A DNA stretch of 64,000 nt from Shimia biformata (GTDB lineage: Bacteria; Pseudomonadota; Alphaproteobacteria; Rhodobacterales; Rhodobacteraceae): NCBI RefSeq assembly GCF_016888515.1, contig NZ_JAFEJK010000001.1:961375-1025374 (forward strand), read 5' to 3'. Numbering within the stretch: position 1 is the stretch's first letter; every line of letters starts with the position of its first letter. The notes under the pieces were generated by a model. It ran no database searches. It was not told where the DNA came from and saw only the letters and a list, made by a program, of their open reading frames with translations. A program made the translations under genes and the position numbers. Below, piece by piece: positions 59,461 to 64,000 of this stretch.

Positions 59461-59489
59461 TTGACAAGGCGGGCGACTCCCCCTATACG
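59461..59489 (+). promoter_or_regulatory. Predicted promoter of rpsL-rpsG-fusA-tuf
   Basis: TTGACA (59461-59466), 17 bases, TATACG (59484-59489): perfect -35. About 235 bp before rpsL, leaving a leader. The 367-bp gap 59357-59723 contains this and no gene. Confidence 0.7.
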
Positions 59490-59723
59490 CCCCCACATCC
59501 GGCGATCGGGGTTCGCGTCCCGTGTGCCGATATCAAAACTGTAGTGGTCAAGGTCCGGTCTACTTTGAAGATCGCACCCTCTGAGAACACACCGCGTCGT
59601 TCGCCTCGGAATGGGAACGATTGCGGTTTTTGCGCTTGTGGATGCACAAGCTGCATAAAAGTCGAAAGCCGCGCGGGGGTGTCTCCGCGCATCAAGAAGT
59701 GAAGCAAACGGGAAAGAGACCCT

Positions 59724-60095
59724 ATGCCAACGATCCAGCAGCTGATCCGCAAGCCGCGTCAGCCCAAAATCAAGCGCTCGAAGTCGCAGCACCTTGAGCA
59801 ATGCCCCCAGAAACGCGGCGTTTGCACGCGCGTTTATACCACCACTCCGAAGAAACCGAACTCGGCTATGCGTAAAGTTGCGAAGGTGCGCCTGACCAAC
59901 GGTTACGAAGTCATTTCGTATATCCCGGGTGAAAGCCACAACCTTCAGGAACACTCGGTTGTCCTGATCCGTGGCGGTCGTGTGAAAGACCTTCCGGGTG
60001 TCCGTTACCACATCCTGCGTGGTGTTCTGGATACCCAGGGCGTCAAAGACCGTAAGCAACGCCGTTCGAAATACGGCGCGAAGCGTCCCAAGTAA
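59724..60095 (+). CDS. rpsL: Small subunit ribosomal protein uS12
   Basis: 123 residues. Decoding-site segments [17 protein letters not shown] (Lys in KPNS, streptomycin site) and [17 protein letters not shown] are intact. GGGAAAGAG precedes the ATG. rpsG follows after 15 bp. Confidence 0.98.
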   Translation: MPTIQQLIRKPRQPKIKRSKSQHLEQCPQKRGVCTRVYTTTPKKPNSAMRKVAKVRLTNGYEVISYIPGESHNLQEHSVVLIRGGRVKDLPGVRYHILRGVLDTQGVKDRKQRRSKYGAKRPK

Positions 60096-60581
<486 letters not shown>

Positions 60582-60601
60582 TTCCAAAGGACATCAGACC
60601 A

Positions 60602-62719
60602 ATGGCACGCGACTATCCGCTCGACCGTTACCGCAACTTCGGCATCATGGCGCACATCGATGCAGGCAAGACCACCTGCTCGGAGCGCATCCTGTATTAC
60701 ACCGGCAAGTCCCACAACATCGGCGAAGTCCACGACGGCGCCGCAACGATGGACTGGATGGAGCAGGAGCAGGAACGCGGGATCACCATCACTTCGGCTG
60801 CGACCACCACCTTCTGGGAGCGCACCGAGGACGGCAAGACCGCCGACACTCCGAAACACCGCCTGAACATCATCGACACCCCCGGCCACGTTGACTTCAC
60901 CATCGAAGTCGAGCGTTCGCTGGCGGTTCTCGACGGTGCCGTCTGTGTTCTGGACGCCAACGCCGGTGTTGAACCCCAGACCGAAACCGTGTGGCGTCAG
61001 GCTGACCGCTACAAGGTTCCGCGCATGGTGTTCGTCAACAAGATGGACAAGATCGGCGCAGACTTCTTCAACTGTGTTCGCATGATCGAGGACCGCACCG
61101 GCGCCACTGCCGTTCCGGTCGGCATTCCGATCGGCGCCGAGAACGAGCTTGAAGGCCTGGTTGACCTCGTCACCATGGAAGAATGGCTGTGGCAGGGCGA
61201 AGATCTGGGCGCAAGCTGGATCAAAGCTCCGATCCGCGAAAGCCTGCAAGACATGGCCGCCGAGTGGCGCAGCAAGATGATCGAGAACGCCGTCGAAATG
61301 GACGACGACGCGATGATGGCATACCTGGAAGGCGAAGAGCCCGACGTGCCGACCCTGCGCAAACTGCTGCGCAAGGGCTGCCTGTCGCTGTCCTTCGTTC
61401 CGGTTCTTGGTGGTTCGGCCTTCAAGAACAAGGGTGTTCAGCCACTGCTCAACGCCGTGATCGACTATCTGCCCAGCCCGCTGGACGTTGTCGACTACAT
61501 GGGCTTCAAGCCCGGCGACGAGGAAGAGGTGCGTAACATCGCCCGCCGCGCGGACGACGACATGCCCTTCGCTGGCCTTGCGTTCAAGATCATGAACGAC
61601 CCCTTTGTCGGTTCGCTGACCTTCACCCGTATCTATTCGGGTGTTCTGAACAAGGGTGACTCGATCCTGAACTCGACCAAGGGCAAGAAAGAGCGCATCG
61701 GTCGTATGATGATGATGCACTCGAACAACCGCGAAGAGATTGAAGAAGCCTTTGCTGGCGACATCATCGCTCTGGCGGGTCTCAAGGACACCACCACCGG
61801 TGACACGCTTTGCGACGCCAAGGATCCGGTTGTGCTTGAAACCATGACCTTCCCCGATCCGGTGATCGAGATCGCGGTCGAGCCCAAGACCAAGGGCGAC
61901 CAGGAGAAGATGTCCCAGGGCCTGGCGCGGCTTGCCGCCGAAGACCCGTCCTTCCGCGTCGAAACCGACCTCGAGTCCGGTCAGACCATCATGAAGGGCA
62001 TGGGCGAGCTTCACCTCGACATCCTCGTCGACCGCCTGAAGCGTGAGTTCAAGGTTGAGGCCAACATCGGTGCGCCGCAGGTGGCCTATCGTGAGACCAT
62101 CGGCCACGAGATCGAACACACCTACACCCACAAGAAACAGTCGGGTGGTTCGGGTCAGTACGCCGAGGTAAAGATGATCATCTCGCCGACCGAGCCGGGC
62201 GAAGGCTACTCGTTCGAAAGCCGCATCATCGGTGGTGCCGTGCCGAAGGAATATATCCCCGGCGTCGAAAAAGGCATCAAGTCGGTGATGGACTCCGGTC
62301 CGCTCGCGGGCTTCCCGGTCATCGACTTCAAGGTCGCACTGATCGACGGTAAGTTCCACGACGTCGACTCGTCGGTTCTGGCCTTCGAAATTGCTGCACG
62401 TATGTGCATGCGCGAAGGTCTGAAGAAAGCAGGCGCGAAACTGCTCGAACCGGTGATGAAAGTCGAAGTGATCACCCCGGAAGAATACACCGGTGGGATC
62501 ATCGGCGACCTGACCTCGCGTCGCGGGCAGGTGACCGGGCAAGAGCCGCGCGGCAACGCCGTTGCGATCAACGCCTTCGTGCCGCTGGCCAATATGTTCG
62601 GCTACATCAACACCCTGCGTTCGATGTCGTCGGGCCGCGCCCAGTTCACCATGCAGTTCGATCACTACGAACCGGTGCCGTCGAACATCTCGGAAGAGAT
62701 CCAGGCGAAATACGCATAA
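60602..62719 (+). CDS. fusA: Elongation factor G
   Basis: 705 residues. GTPase motifs [55 protein letters not shown] and [12 protein letters not shown]; later domains include [22 protein letters not shown] and the C-terminal [19 protein letters not shown]. It drives translocation and ribosome recycling. rpsG stop is 20 bp upstream; tuf follows after 90 bp. Confidence 0.98.
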   Translation: MARDYPLDRYRNFGIMAHIDAGKTTCSERILYYTGKSHNIGEVHDGAATMDWMEQEQERGITITSAATTTFWERTEDGKTADTPKHRLNIIDTPGHVDFTIEVERSLAVLDGAVCVLDANAGVEPQTETVWRQADRYKVPRMVFVNKMDKIGADFFNCVRMIEDRTGATAVPVGIPIGAENELEGLVDLVTMEEWLWQGEDLGASWIKAPIRESLQDMAAEWRSKMIENAVEMDDDAMMAYLEGEEPDVPTLRKLLRKGCLSLSFVPVLGGSAFKNKGVQPLLNAVIDYLPSPLDVVDYMGFKPGDEEEVRNIARRADDDMPFAGLAFKIMNDPFVGSLTFTRIYSGVLNKGDSILNSTKGKKERIGRMMMMHSNNREEIEEAFAGDIIALAGLKDTTTGDTLCDAKDPVVLETMTFPDPVIEIAVEPKTKGDQEKMSQGLARLAAEDPSFRVETDLESGQTIMKGMGELHLDILVDRLKREFKVEANIGAPQVAYRETIGHEIEHTYTHKKQSGGSGQYAEVKMIISPTEPGEGYSFESRIIGGAVPKEYIPGVEKGIKSVMDSGPLAGFPVIDFKVALIDGKFHDVDSSVLAFEIAARMCMREGLKKAGAKLLEPVMKVEVITPEEYTGGIIGDLTSRRGQVTGQEPRGNAVAINAFVPLANMFGYINTLRSMSSGRAQFTMQFDHYEPVPSNISEEIQAKYA

Positions 62720-62726
62720 CCGGGAT

Positions 62727-62744
62727 GGCGGGGTTCGCCCCGCC
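62727..62744 (+). other. Hairpin between fusA and tuf copy 2
   Basis: GGCGGGG (62727-62733), loop TTCG, CCCCGCC (62738-62744): a UUCG-capped seven-base stem without T run, likely an mRNA stability or processing element. A second weaker dyad CAGGG-TTCGT-CCCTG follows near 62764-62778. Confidence 0.65.
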
Positions 62745-62809
62745 CTCCAATCCAAACGCCAGGCAGGGTTCGTCCCTGTCGACCCAAACGTAAAAAGGGA
62801 GCCACTATT

Positions 62810-64000
<1,191 letters not shown>

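Overview
The window is a GC-rich (roughly 60-63%), densely coded chromosomal segment of an alphaproteobacterium. It is most likely a member of the Rhodobacteraceae (Roseobacter/Rhodobacter group). The evidence is the protein character throughout: creatinase, DUF1523, DUF1285, DUF2798, a MoxR/DUF58/DUF4159 operon, three tandem peptide deformylases before fmt, and a 391-residue EF-Tu. I have no database search behind this placement.

Layout. 1-8.8 kb holds metabolic and stress genes on both strands: the 3' end of glcF, a secreted trypsin-like protease, an Hsp20, an exported phytase/esterase-like propeller protein, an alpha/beta hydrolase, a P1-family peptidase divergent from a creatinase, and a NaChBac-type sodium channel overlapping a cupin gene. 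9.0-17.1 kb is a long plus-strand run of mostly uncharacterised genes: a coiled-coil protein, an unknown 375-residue protein, a AAA+ ATPase with a long N-terminal region, a lower-GC gene with two HEPN-like RNxxxH motifs, an unknown 447-residue protein, a two-TM protein, a DUF1523 protein and a secreted beta-rich protein. This is the best candidate for an undescribed system. 17.1-18.9 kb holds DUF2798, a hydroxypyruvate-isomerase-like TIM barrel and DUF1285 on the minus strand. 19.0-25.6 kb is a tightly overlapping MoxR-DUF58-DUF4159-large membrane protein operon. 25.6-35.9 kb is general housekeeping: a MalY/PatB-type aminotransferase, three def paralogues plus fmt, small membrane proteins, a glycosyltransferase, a TRIC/YadS channel, rnhA, a methyltransferase, ispH, a cytochrome P450 and a lipoprotein.

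36.0-64.0 kb is the transcription/translation supercluster in the order tuf, zntB-like gene, tRNA-Trp, two small membrane proteins, secE, nusG, rplK, rplA, rplJ, rplL, rpoB, rpoC, rpsL, rpsG, fusA, tuf. It is interrupted by non-translation genes, mostly on the opposite strand, between secE and nusG, nusG and rplK, rplA and rplJ, and rpoC and rpsL. After each interruption a TTGnnn-N17-TAnnnn promoter-like element precedes the next block, so each block probably has its own promoter. The two tuf copies encode identical proteins, look identical in nucleotide sequence wherever I could compare them, and share at least 15 bases after the stop codon.

There is no CRISPR array, transposase, prophage or rRNA operon in the window. 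One tRNA gene was found. A short A-rich intergenic element recurs about four times next to gene 3' ends.
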